Shown in pieces: positions 1-9,788 of a DNA stretch of 64,000 nucleotides. Below the pieces are notes generated by a model that saw nothing but the letters and a program-made list of their open reading frames with translations, made no database searches and was not told the DNA's origin. The position numbers and the translations under genes are program-made. Positions within the stretch are counted from its first letter, which is position 1, and every line of letters starts with the position of its first letter. Source of the stretch: Corbicula japonica (lineage: Eukaryota > Mollusca > Bivalvia > Venerida > Cyrenidae); NCBI GenBank assembly GCA_038501625.1, contig JAZAYU010000037.1:3720001-3784000 (forward strand). Direction: 5' to 3'.

Positions 1-1099
1 AAATTTAGAAAACTATATCATAAACATTTCAAGTTGCTACCTATTTATTCATCTAGCCATCTAACAGATAGTCAGCAGATAGGCGTGTATTAAATCTGTA
101 TTGTTTGTGTTGAGGAAGCTCAACTGTAAAGTAAGTGTGTAAACCTTCATGCCAATGCTCTTTGTAGAAATTGAGAAATAACCAACTTGCCGAAAAAGGT
201 TAACCGGACGGACGTACGGACGGTTCAATCACTTGATGCCGGGTGCATAAAAACATACTAAACATTCGATGTATTAGTGAATTATTCAATAATAGGCAAG
301 AGTTCTGAAACACTAACTAAATGACTCCTACTGAGAACATAGTATCTAACTGTATCACCTTTTGTGATCACATACATTCAAGTATTTCTGATATCTTAAA
401 AGATAAGATACCAAACGCATTCTATACTAGATTACAGAACTGTAATACAGTATTTGGCAGCTGAATCAGAATTTTACATCTTTAATGAAATCAAATTATT
501 GAAACCTTAAATATGATATTTATAAAGAAGTATTGTTCCTCAGGCATCTTATCTGCTTGACGTGAGAAAATCTTGCCAGTCTTTATTGTTTATGTACCTC
601 TCGCCTCTTCTATGAAATAAATTTTGCATTTTTTTTTAAATCTGACGCCACAACAGAGGACAGAAATACAAAAGAAATGACATACTAGAGTGCAGAAATA
701 CATATATAATAAATAGTGGAAGTTTTTCACCATAAGACCGCACATACACATATGACCAAATCAGTTACGAAAAAAAGTGAAATATGCATATCAGGAATCG
801 CCACACTCACAAAACACAGTCTCCCCACGCAGCGAAAAAGGAGAGGAAAAGAGAGCATGTTGTTATAAGTATGTCAATTCAAAAGTTGGTCAGAACAACA
901 TATTTTGTCACCACGAGGTTGCAGACACACACCTTTAAGTATAAACATTAGAACATTTAATCTTCAATGTTATCAAAATATTGAAACCTTATGATTTTAT
1001 TATGTATTAGTGTTCCTCACAACCTGATCTGCATATGGTAGAAAAATTTAGCAAGTACATTGTATGTTATTGTTTATGTAATACTCATCTTAAGAACTA
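1..1099. other. AT-rich stretch without a supported gene
   Basis: I see no exon with usable splice sites here. It contains a GGACGG-type simple repeat near 207-225 and, near 793-808, the motif GGAATCGCCACACTC. A close match to that motif occurs inverted near 23937-23955 and a weaker one near 3913, so this is probably the end of a dispersed repeat. Confidence 0.5.
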
Positions 1100-1144
1100 G
1101 TAAAGCTAGATCAAAAGGAACAGAATTATCATCAACAATCATAA
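1100..1144 (+). pseudogene. Decayed copy 1 of a Q-rich coiled-coil 3' exon
   Basis: Fifteen codons read VKLDQKEQNYHQQS and a stop. They match the end of the better preserved copies at 2124-2225 and 2622-2692. The following noncoding sequence (about 1145-1240) also matches the sequence after 2692, including a shared 'cagtataatctcaactacat' block, so this is a genomic duplication of exon plus 3' flank and not chance similarity. The upstream part of the exon is not recognisable. No function can be named. Confidence 0.5.
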
Positions 1145-1421
1145 AGCGTTATTTCTCAAAGTTTATTATATTTGTTGATTATTTATTGCAGTATAATCTC
1201 AACTACATATTTTATTGTAGCTGGTTAAGTAAAAAAAACTTGTGTTTGTAAACATAAAAGTATTCATAAAAATGTTTCTAATACATCTTCTTATGTTCTT
1301 TAAAAACACAACTTCGTGCATTACCACACCCAAAGAGCATGCTGCCCTCCATAAGTTTAAATGTGCATGGAATAAAAGAGGAATACACAAATTACTGCAT
1401 TACATATTATTTTCGTTTTAT

Positions 1422-2116
1422 GGGGCCGTCACACTATGACGTTCTGGCCAGCGTTCTACGACGTATGAAGAAACGTTGTCAGTCGTCAATGGTTGCTGGA
1501 ATATCGCCAAAAGTGCGTTGTGTGAACGCTAAAGACGTCGGTGAACATCGGTGATCGCCGAAAATCGTCGGAGAACGCTGTCCGGAAAAAACATTTTGAA
1601 CATGCACAAAAATTTTCACTGAGACCAGCGTTCTTCAACGTTTAATTTTTACTAACGTTCGCCGAGGGTTGCACGCGTTCGGCTATCGTGAGTCAGTCGT
1701 TACTCAAGCGTTACTTGGTTGTTACAAATCGTTTGCTTTGCTGTGAACGACTCTCTGGCGACCTGTCAACGACCGCTGAACGGTCCCCTAGCGCATGCAG
1801 CGTGTGACTAAAGTGAAACGAACGTCCTTTTTGGCGTAAATTGAGCGTCATTCGAGCGTTACCCAAACGTCCATGCCTCAGCACGCTCGCATAACTTTGA
1901 CAAATTGTTCTTTGCGCGCCAGTGGCACGTGAAAACATGCTAATGGTTTTAGGGTTTTCTACTTGGTCGCTGTTACACGCTTCTAATGCGTTAGACACAC
2001 GCTAGTGGTGCGTTAGACTAAACGTTTATAACGCGCCAGACATTCTAGAACGCTAAAAAATGAACGATTGAAACGTTCAGAGAACGTTTACCAGGACGTC
2101 ATAGTGTGACGGCCCC
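1422..2116. mobile_element. TIR element (MITE-like), about 695 bp
   Basis: The ends are perfect inverted repeats over 21 bp, beginning GGGGCCGTCACACTATGACG at 1422 and mirrored to 2116, and they continue imperfectly for about 35 bp. The interior is rich in AACGTTC-type motifs and has no credible ORF. The flanks (TTTAT on the left, TTTAA on the right) give at best an imperfect 4-5 bp target duplication. A related paralogous sequence near 2325-2340 in this window has the same flanks without the insert, so it acts as an empty site. The superfamily is not assigned. Confidence 0.8.
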
Positions 2117-2123
2117 TTTAAGA

Positions 2124-2225
2124 TTTGCATTAATCCGAGCGCAACAAAAAAGACAGCAACTAGAACAACAACATGAAGTAGAACAGCTAGATCAAAAAGA
2201 ACAGAATCGTATTCAACAATCATAA
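2124..2225 (+). CDS. Q-rich coiled-coil 3' exon, copy 2 (partial gene)
   Basis: An open terminal exon of 33 codons plus stop. It starts after an AG at 2121-2122 and reads FALIRAQQKRQQLEQQHEVE and onward to IQQS. Composition is Gln, Glu, Arg and Lys with heptad-like spacing, consistent with a charged coiled coil. No 5' exon could be found, because the TIR element ending at 2116 lies directly upstream of the acceptor and has probably removed or displaced the polypyrimidine tract. Copies of the same exon lie at 1100, 2335 and 2622. The gene is not recognised and is probably inactive. Confidence 0.45.
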   Translation, partial: FALIRAQQKRQQLEQQHEVEQLDQKEQNRIQQS

Positions 2226-2334
2226 AGCGTTACCCCACACAAAGAGCATGCTGTGTCCCCTTAAGTAATTGGTGTGCATGGAATAAAACAGGAATACACA
2301 CATTCCTATATTGCCTATTATTTTCTTTTTCAGA

Positions 2335-2418
2335 TTAGCATACACCTGGACACAACAACAGTTGCAACATGAAAAAGAAAAGCAACAACACCAACAACAA
2401 GAGAAGCAACATGAATAA
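2335..2418 (+). pseudogene. Q-rich coiled-coil exon, copy 3
   Basis: It is preceded by a good acceptor (ttttctttttcag, ending at 2333). It reads LAYTWTQQQLQHEKEKQQHQ and on to a TAA at 2416-2418. Its first residues align with FALIRAQQ of copy 2, and the intron before it (2226-2333) matches the sequence at about 1320-1415 that precedes the TIR element. After the stop, CAR-repeat coding-like sequence continues in shifting frames to about 2620, as expected of replication slippage. Confidence 0.5.
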
Positions 2419-2621
2419 AACAGCAACAACACCAAAAACAAGAGCAGCAATATGAAAAAGAAAAGCTACAAAACCAACAACAACAGAATCAACATGAAAA
2501 AACAGCAACAACACCAAAAACAAGAGCAGCAACATGAAAAAGAATAGCTACAACAACAACAACAACAAGAGAAACAACATGAAAAAGAATAGCTACATTA
2601 CCAAAACAAGAGCAGCAACAA
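2419..2621. repeat. CAA/CAR low-complexity repeat
   Basis: Irregular tandem units of the type caacaacaacatgaaaaaga encode Q, H, E and K stretches in changing frames. It joins copies 3 and 4 of the Q-rich exon and probably arose by slippage within that exon. Confidence 0.7.
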
Positions 2622-2692
2622 CTAGACTAGAACAACAACATGAAGTAGAAGAGCTAGATCAAAAAGAACAGAATCGTATTCAACAATCATAA
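2622..2692 (+). pseudogene. Q-rich coiled-coil 3' exon, copy 4
   Basis: It ends LEQQHEVEELDQKEQNRIQQ, then S and a stop at 2690-2692, nearly identical to copy 2 apart from one Gln to Glu change. Its 3' flank matches that of copy 1. There is no independent splice acceptor, so it reads as the tail of copy 3 after frame drift. Confidence 0.5.
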
Positions 2693-2817
2693 AGCATTAT
2701 TTCTCAATTTTTATTATATTTAATTTTCATTGCAGTATAATCTCAACTACATATTATATTGTACTTGGTTAAGTTAAAAAAAAAAAACAAGAGCCAGTCG
2801 GAAAAGATTGCACGCTC

Positions 2818-2833
2818 GACTATTCGAATAGTC
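2818..2833. repeat. Perfect 16-bp palindrome
   Basis: GACTATTCGAATAGTC is self-complementary. It lies 17 bp outside the left arm of the inverted repeat that starts at 2851. Confidence 0.6.
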
Positions 2834-2850
2834 AGACATATTTTAGGTAC

Positions 2851-3667
2851 TTCATACTTCCAGATAGTACAGTTGTACTAATGATGAGCTGTGAAAATTA
2901 AATTATCATTTTTTCAACAATTTCCAAACAAACTTTTATTATATTGTTACAAACAGATGAATATTGATAATAACAGGAGACAATTGTTGAAAAAAATGAA
3001 TTTTGTTAGAAAAGTAATAAAATGTGGTACCTGATATGTTGTCTAATCCGGGTGTCAAAATAAAGCATTTTCCGCTCAAATATATCAAAAATAATTAATT
3101 ACAATATCCAGTTCAATGTTCCATCTACGGTCAACCAGTGTTACTTTTTCAAAATAACTTGAAAATATTGCTCTTATAAATCAAAATCCAAACACATCAT
3201 CCTTTTTCCCATGAGGTCACTCACCCATGCAAAAAGCGTGCACAACATGCCAACTTGAGTTTACCTGTAGGAGAGTTTAATCTCTACGTGTATAACAATG
3301 TAAATCTTGTGTGATGGTATTTGTGCAGTGTTTTGAAATTCATTATAGTCAATGTTTAAAAAGTTATTTTGAAAAAGTAACACTGGTTGGCCCTAGATGG
3401 AACATTGAACTGAATATTGTAATTAATTGTTTTGGATTTATTTGAGTGGAAAATGCTTTATTTTGACACCCGGATTAGACAACATAGCAGGTACCACATT
3501 TTAGTACTTTTCTAACAAATTTTTTTTCAAAAATTGTCTCCTGTTATTATCAATATTCATCTGTTTGTAACAATATAATAAAATTTGTTTGGAAATTGTT
3601 GAAAAAAAATGATAATTTAATTTTCACAGCTCATCATTAGTACAACTGTACTATCTGGAAGTATGAA
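2851..3667. mobile_element. Inverted-repeat (fold-back) element, 817 bp
   Basis: The left arm (2851 to about 3165) is mirrored by the right arm (about 3352-3667), giving arms of about 315 bp at high identity around a loop of about 185 bp. The outer ends read TTCATACTTCCAGATAG and its complement. No protein-coding content is visible. I could not find a clear target-site duplication. Confidence 0.8.
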
Positions 3668-4764
3668 TAACCTTAAGCACATTTTAAACTGGGCTTCATT
3701 TAAACTGGGGAGGGATTCAGGAGTTTATGACACCCCCAACACACATATGAACAACAGTTTCTTGATCCAAGTTAAGAAATCAATAAACTTCACTTATAAT
3801 TTATTTCGTTTGAGGAACGACTTAGAAAGAAATTATTTTCTCTTAAGGTTACGTAGTCACTGTTAAGATGGTCACTTAAGCGTGACATCAGTGCACGATA
3901 TTTTCGTGCGATTAAGGAATCGCCACACAACTCACACTGCTGATTTTTAAAAAAATTGACAAATGCAAAATGAATTTTTAGGCAAATGATTCTATGTGTA
4001 CATGTTATATACCTACCAGACAAGAGTATTTTCAGAAGAAAGAGAATGTTTTATCAATGTAATGTTCTAAAATGGAAGGAAATATTACACATTTTGGTCC
4101 AAAAACACATATTTGTATTTACCATTTTTTGACCTCCTAGTACAAGGCTTATACAAGACTTAATAATATATCTAAAGTTGACACATTTAACTGGAAAATG
4201 TTGTGAGATTGAAATTCAAACATGTGTACTTTCATAGTTATATGGGGAAAATGATGATGTTCCGTGGAATTTTTTTACCGACATTTTTTTTCATTCATAA
4301 AAATATGTAAACAAAAATGTAAACAATGATTCAAACATGTTTTTTCAACATTGTTACGACATGATCATGCAAAATTATACCACGAAAATTAATAATACGT
4401 TTTATGTTACGTGACTGTTATGGAGAAATCTTTCAAAAACGTTTATTTATGCTGAACACTGATACAGAAAATCAGCTTGGATTTTTCTTCGTCTCATTGT
4501 GGGAAAAACAGTTTGGACGAATCACTAAATATCAATGCGCGGATTGACAGGTACGCGTATATTTCTCTCATATTATCTATGTATTTGTTTGAACTGCAAA
4601 ACCAGTCAAGTGACAGATAATAATTTTTTTCAAACGATTTTTTAATTCTGTAAATTTGGTACATTATTCGATGAATTGATTATAAAACATGAAATATATT
4701 GTTTAAAACCAAAAATAACGATTTATTTCTTTGTTAATTATTTAAACTCGGATTATTTTCACAG
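3668..4764. other. AT-rich stretch without a supported gene
   Basis: There is a motif resembling AAGGAATCGCCACAC near 3913. Otherwise I see no exon, repeat pair or RNA gene that I can support before the exon at 4765. Confidence 0.5.
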
Positions 4765-4850
4765 TGGAAAGACTTCCTTCCGGTTAGTCATTCGGCTCAA
4801 AATGAAATGATTGAAAGTGAAGACAGAACAGAAAAATGCTTGTAAATAAG
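4765..4850 (+). other. Probable first exon of the Mutator/YqaJ gene
   Basis: An 86-nt segment lies between a consensus acceptor (ttttcacag, ending 4764) and a consensus donor (gtaagt at 4851). Near its end it holds ATG CTT GTA AAT AAG in phase 0. If spliced to an acceptor at 12156, it would read MLVNK followed by IAIPPINGK, in frame with the transposase-like ORF. The join is an inference from two phase-matched splice sites. It places the whole 7-kb element inside intron 1, 37 bp after the donor. Confidence 0.4.
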
Positions 4851-4880
4851 GTAAGTTGTTATGATCACCGTATTCTTGTT

Positions 4881-4887
4881 ATTGTAT
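4881..4887. repeat. Target-site duplication, left copy (ATTGTAT)
   Basis: ATTGTAT directly precedes the CCCAGTGGGC end of the 7-kb element, and the same seven bases follow its other end at 11894-11900. Confidence 0.8.
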
Positions 4888-5078
4888 CCCAGTGGGCATT
4901 CAACGTTTATTAAACGTTGAAAAGAGGTTGAAATTTGGTTGCAACGTTGAACAACTACAATGCAACGTTCTTTCAACGTTAATTTTTCAACGTTGAAATT
5001 TAGTTGAAGTCCGACGTTATATCAACGTTGAAAATTGTCACATTTACAGTTGCAACTTATGTTAATGTTGCATAAACG

Positions 5079-6280
5079 TTGAACTACGGTCGACCTTATG
5101 CCATTAAAAATAGATTTCATTATGAGAGCTATTTTCGTATAGTTAGCAGGGGCATAGCTAGCCCCTATTCATGTGGATTCATACTTGGGCGGATGGGCAG
5201 GGGGGGGGGGGAACACGCCCTACACCCCGATTTTTTTTATAACAATGGTGCAATCAGGTGCATTCTGTGCGTTTCTGATATGATTCATGTGGATTCAGCG
5301 GTGTACACGCGTATAGGCAGCTACGCGCCAGTTTATGAAGAAAAAAATGCTTCGTGACGAAAAACAGAAAAACACGAGGTTTGAATATTTGTAATTTCCC
5401 GCTGACCGGAAATGATGCGCGCGCAACATCAACAACCAAACAATTTAAAATGGATAGAAAACGTAACTCTATTACTATTTATTTTCCGAATTTCTAGTGA
5501 ATATCGAAGGAAGTTTAACTTGGTAAGAAATAATATATATTTGTATCTATGTTTTTGCATCTGTGTTGAGTTAACAATATGAATTAACCATTAAAATTGT
5601 AGAGAGTTCGATATTTGGAAGTCTACAATTCTGGCCCTGCAATTTGGTAATTTTAGACTTGATTATGAACGATTTCAACGCATGTAGCAGGTTCTTTCTT
5701 GTTTAAGAACTTCAATGGCATGGACTTTTTTAAAAATATATATTATTTTGTCTAGTATCTACATTATTTACTAAATTCGTTAGTTAATCAGTTTCGTACT
5801 CAAAAATATTCGGAACTAATATTTTGAGTGATGTTTGAATGTTTCTGTTTTTTTATTTGTGGTTTATTACGTGTGAGTTTTTGTTTGGGCTGTCAATATT
5901 GATATAGGAGCGTGTTAAAATCTGGTTTTAAAAGAACTAATAATTACGAGATTGAGCAGCCGTTACTCCCTACATTCTTGACCTGATCAATTTCGGGCAT
6001 AAAACTCAGCTGGTGCTAGCTGATTATTGTGACATGAAAGTTTATAGTCTTGCTATGAAATAGCTTGTTCTTACTTAAAAATGAAAATAAATCAGTTTCT
6101 AAGAAAACAATCCAACTGTTTTTCATACCCAAATGAAAACCATCCAGTAAAGGAAATTATTGTGCTCAGTCCAATAAATTGTGAGCGGTTCTCTCTGTAG
6201 GCTGTAGCCACGCCTCTTAAAGTAATACATCACACTGTGTACCATCAGAAATTAATATTCGATAATGTATAAGACTTCAA
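5079..6280. other. Interior of the 7-kb element without a supported gene
   Basis: It contains a hairpin-like GGGGCATAGCTAGCCCC at 5150-5166, a 12-G run at 5200-5211 and otherwise AT-rich sequence. An ORF from 5079 to 5357 crosses these repeats and is not convincing. Confidence 0.5.
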
Positions 6281-6372
6281 TGTAGAAATAGATGAAAAGG
6301 GAACTTAGAAAGCCACCGAACATGAAAAATAAAAATATTGCAGGCTCGGTTAATAGATTAAGCCTGTTCAAG
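6281..6372 (-). repeat. Dispersed repeat family A, partial copy
   Basis: The segment from AGATGAAAAGGGAAC to GCCTGTTCA matches, in reverse orientation, the family members at 37905 and 48282. It is a truncated copy inside the 7-kb element. Confidence 0.6.
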
Positions 6373-6527
6373 AGTACCAAGTTGAAATGTAAATATTTGT
6401 AAATATGACTCAAACACTAAATGATTACTCTTTCAAATATGTTGTTGGGGAAAGCAAGTAAAAGGTGTGCTGTATTATATTTGATTTAGTATGAAATAGA
6501 TTGGTTTAAAATGTGTTGAAATTTCAG

Positions 6528-6712
6528 ATCATGAGTGATAAACAGTGGTCACAAGCAGTTTGGCTTGAGGGAGAAACAGAGCAGGGAAGGGTCATTCCTT
6601 CACAGTAGATCAGAGGCAACATTGTGTTTTGGCCATGTTATCTTCACGTTTCACGGGCCATGCGGGAAATGAGACTTCCAGATGAAACTGGGTTCAGTTC
6701 GATGTGGTCAAG
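6528..6712 (+). pseudogene. Exon of a DUF4806-type gene, nonsense mutation
   Basis: An exon between acceptor atttcag (ending 6527) and donor gtaaaa (6713). From the ATG at 6531 it reads WLEGETEQGRVIPSQ, then a TAG at 6606-6608, then IRGNIVFWP. This matches the pattern 'VPSNWI...VYWP' that I recall from the N-terminal region of metazoan DUF4806 proteins, where the stop position is a Trp; TGG to TAG would explain it. The exon ends in phase 2, which fits the 1-nt start of the exon at 7249. Assignment is by motif recall and not by search, so it is tentative. Confidence 0.4.
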
Positions 6713-7248
6713 GTAAAATAAATATTTTTACTCCATTTCTAGATGACTTCTCAGCTGTTTATCTACTTGGGGCTTTTTTTTCGGTCGATTTTATAGCCGA
6801 TTTTGGGTCATGTACCCAATGGCAAAACATATACTTTTTTCCTGATTAGAGAAAAAAATTCCCAATTGAATCAATACAAAAATTTGTGACCTGTCATTTC
6901 ATTAATAAAACATTTTAAGTTGTTAGTTAATAAGTCATATTGTTCCTTTAATCCCGAAATTATTGATAATTATTGATAATAATTAAATATGTGTAAAACT
7001 TTATTCCTTAATTATGGAAAAAAAATCCCATTTTCTGGCAAAACAATGTAAAGTTTCTCAATTCCCGGGGTATAGGTTATGTCCCCGAAAAAAACAACCT
7101 GCTACTGATCAGATTTACGAAATCATGAAGAAACATGTATCTCTAGTGATCCATTTTATGATATTAATTAAAAGAATGCAAAAAACAGAATGAGTCACTA
7201 AATTCAGCATTGCTCCAGCAGTCTATTCTTGTGTTTGTTATTTTCTAG

Positions 7249-7338
7249 AACACTACACAACCGAGTCATTGCAAGGATGAACCTGAGTGGCAGAAAGGAG
7301 AAATGTGCATTTGGAAACAATAAACTATACCATATTAG
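7249..7338 (+). pseudogene. Second exon of the DUF4806-type gene
   Basis: Flanked by acceptor ttttctag (ending 7248) and donor gtaaaa (7339). With one leading base it reads TLHNRVIARMNLSGRKEKCA and then FGNNKLYHIR. The core 'NLSGRKEKCAF' resembles the 'NW.GK.GK.AF' motif of the DUF4806 domain C-terminal part. Its splice phase matches the preceding exon. The middle of the domain is not visible, so exons are missing or the gene is shortened. Confidence 0.4.
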
Positions 7339-7551
7339 GTAAAATTTTTATGATACCCTTGTATATATCAAGATTAAAGAATTAACATGGAAGGATCAAA
7401 ACATATTGAACATTGTTATAAAATGTTATAAAAAAAGGCAGAATATATAAAAATGGTATTTTATATGGTATTTCTAACAAGTAAAAGTTCAGGTAATTTA
7501 TTTTGGGGAAAAAAGTCAATGTTAATACTCGCAGCATTTATCACAGGAATA

Positions 7552-8248
7552 TTAAGGCATCGCCACACTCCTCCCAATCCTATTCATCGATAAAATAAAA
7601 ATCATCAAATCTCAGTAATGACAAAATGCCATTCAATGAAACTTTGCACAAATGAAGGTTACTAATGTATCTTTATTTTGCAAACAGTAAGACAAAATAG
7701 AAAAGTAAAGAAACAAAGCTTGACCTAAAAATTCCTTGAATTCTATTTACATAAATTCACAAAAACTAGGCGATGCAGAACATAACTTCAAATTCCCTCG
7801 TGAGCGCAATGATACTGTCAAGAAAATGTTGTGTACTTTGTAAAAAACGTTCAACTATTAAAAGAGAAATCAGTGATTGTCATCCGTTTACGCGACCAGG
7901 AAATTGAAGGTCAAACACACTTTTACTAATATCTCGTAAAGTTTACATAAGTAAATCATGAGGACACAATAAATTGTTGTCAGTATCATATTACTCATGC
8001 GGGCATTGAAAATGATGTTTTGTGTTCTTTAGTTTTTGTGAATTTATGTAAATAGAAGTTGAGGGAATTTTTAGATCTTGCTATTTTTCTTTACTTTTCT
8101 AATATGTCTTACCATCTGTAAAATAAAGATACATTAATAACATACACTTGTGCAAAGTTTCATTTAACAGCATTTTGCCGTTATTGAGATTTTGATAATT
8201 TTCTTTTTATTGATGAATAGAATTGGGAGGAGTGTGGCAGGCCCTTAA
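7552..8248. mobile_element. Nested TTAA-flanked MITE, about 690 bp
   Basis: TTAA at 7552-7555 and at 8245-8248 flank a long inverted repeat. The shared terminal core is CGCCACACTCCTCCCAAT on the left and its near-mirror ATTGGGAGGAGTGTGGCA on the right. The arms extend to at least 200 bp (left to about 7770, right from about 8030). TTAA duplication suggests a Kolobok- or piggyBac-type transposase in trans. No coding sequence. It is nested inside the 7-kb element and therefore younger than it. Confidence 0.8.
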
Positions 8249-8652
8249 AGCATTACGGTCTAGACTTGGTGTGAAGAAATGTGAGAATATATAAGAAATG
8301 TGCAAGGACCTATACAGCATGCCCATTCACGCACTGCAGTGCGTGTTTCACGCACAAAATTCTGCATGCACGCATAAGAATCACAGTCTGCGGGTACATG
8401 CACGCACGATAAAAATGCCAGTTGGAACGTCGGAACCGCTAAACGTCAAATCGGCCGAATGTTGGGTACGGTCTAAAACAGATATCCGCTGTATGTCGTC
8501 ACCGTTGTCGATTTTTGAGACGGTCTAATTCGCACACCCGACTCCGAAAAATCGTTATCGTCACAGTCGCGCTCTATCCGATTGCTAACCGCATACTGTG
8601 ATTTTGTAAGTATTTTAGTCTCGCCTTGACGTCACATATTTAGTCTGCGAAA

Positions 8653-9336
8653 ATGCAGAAGCCAAACCGCCAAAAAAGTATTTTAACGTTTTTGAAATCG
8701 TCAAAAGGTTCGTAGCTTAACTTTATTTTCTTATTTTTTGAGTTTTATTAGGATATATACAAAAACATACGAAGGGAAGTTAGGGCATAACAGAATGATG
8801 GTCCATCAGCCTTTTGAATTGAATGTACCTACTTTCGGATGCATAGTATTTCAGATAAAATCATAGGTGGTATGCTTCGTCGTTTGTTATGGTTGCAGTA
8901 TTGTTCAATTGCAGATGGGGAGTCAGTACCAGTCCCTGTGCCAGTGGAGGGTCTGCAGCAATCACAATCAGAATCTGTCACAAAACCAAGCACTACTCCT
9001 GAGAGCAGCAAACCTGGGAGCGAGTCAGAGCCTGTACAAGTATCGAGTGGACAGATACAGTCACAGTCGAAACCAAGCACTACTCCAGGCACTACTCCAG
9101 GCACTAACAAACCAAAAAGGATGAAAAATTGGCAAAGTCGGTGGCAATCAGAGTTTGACTGGCTACGATATGATGGTAGCAGAATGTACTGCTCTGTGTG
9201 TGAGAAGGCTAGCAATGCCAGGAAAAGCCTTAGATCCAACGCTTTTGTCATTGGCTCTCAAAATTTCCAGCATTCGTCATTGATAAGGCATCAGCTTTGT
9301 TATGACCACAGAATTTCAGCAATAATGCCTAAATAA
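8653..9336 (+). CDS. hAT-associated zinc-finger protein, two exons (spliced model)
   Basis: Exon 1 (8653-8707) begins ATG and reads MQKPNRQKSILTFLKSS; the donor is gttcgt at 8708. Exon 2 (8915-9336) follows acceptor ttcaattgcag, and the phase fits exactly (G plus AT gives Asp). The product is 158 residues: a short basic start of the kind seen in ZNF862/hAT-type proteins, a linker rich in Ser, Thr, Pro and Gln (about residues 20-95), then a compact finger with MYCSVCEKASNARK followed by a His pair in SSLIRHQLCYDH. It stops soon after, at a TAA overlapping an AATAAA signal. Relatives continue into a transposase or other large domain, so this is an isolated DNA-binding module, perhaps a truncated protein or a product binding the element's AACGTTGA arrays. 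That role is inference. The frame is intact. Confidence 0.6.
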
Positions 9337-9424
9337 AATGTTCTATTTGAGCAGTAATGGACTTAATTAAATGTTTAGAACGTGAATAAAATATTTAGAA
9401 CAGGACTATGTGGATTCATTTTTT

Positions 9425-9500
9425 ATCTACGACTCTTAGGTGTGTACCCCCAAATTTTGCAATGTACCCCCAATTTATAGTGACTGGGGGTACATGCACC
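9425..9500. repeat. GTACCCCC inverted repeat
   Basis: GTACCCCCAA occurs twice (near 9446 and 9465) and is followed by the complementary TGGGGGTAC near 9486, allowing a short hairpin. It lies downstream of the zinc-finger gene's polyadenylation signal. Confidence 0.45.
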
Positions 9501-9666
9501 CTTAATTTTGAAATTAAGTGGGCATGCTGACTATAGAGTGTTAAGTTTACTAAATTACTTGAATTTTGATGTAAAGTTAAAACCAACCGTCAACCTTTCC
9601 AGATATTCAAAGCATTCCACTTTTGACAACTATAAACATAATTTAATAAATGACTGTTTGTTTCAG

Positions 9667-9788
9667 TTTCATTCGTTGAAAGCCACGCAACAGCTACTGA
9701 AAACGAAGTCAGGGATGTAATGTCGAAATACCTGAAATATGCCGCAGGGAGAAGGGGAGGAGGCGGGCGCAAAATTATCCATGAATAA
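9667..9788 (+). pseudogene. Possible terminal exon of the DUF4806-type gene
   Basis: It follows acceptor tttgtttcag (ending 9666). One frame stays open for 39 codons to a TAA at 9786-9788 and includes ENEVRDVMSKYLKYAAGRRG and a Gly-rich basic tail. Segments of the form 'V...WL..AP.R' end some DUF4806 proteins, which is why I group it with 6528 and 7249. Its phase does not match the exon at 7249 directly, so another exon would be needed. Weak assignment. Confidence 0.3.

Noticed and set aside
1711..1998. 95-codon minus ORF inside the TIR element at 1422-2116
   Set aside because: No domain, and the interior consists of AACGTTC-type repeats. Treated as chance.
2220..2535. Leu/Val/Phe/Cys-rich minus-strand ORFs
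   Set aside because: Antisense of the CAA/CAR repeat.
8829..9251. 140-codon minus-strand ORF rich in Cys, Asp and Gly
   Set aside because: It is the antisense shadow of the zinc-finger exon at 8915-9336, whose splice phase and finger motif are convincing.
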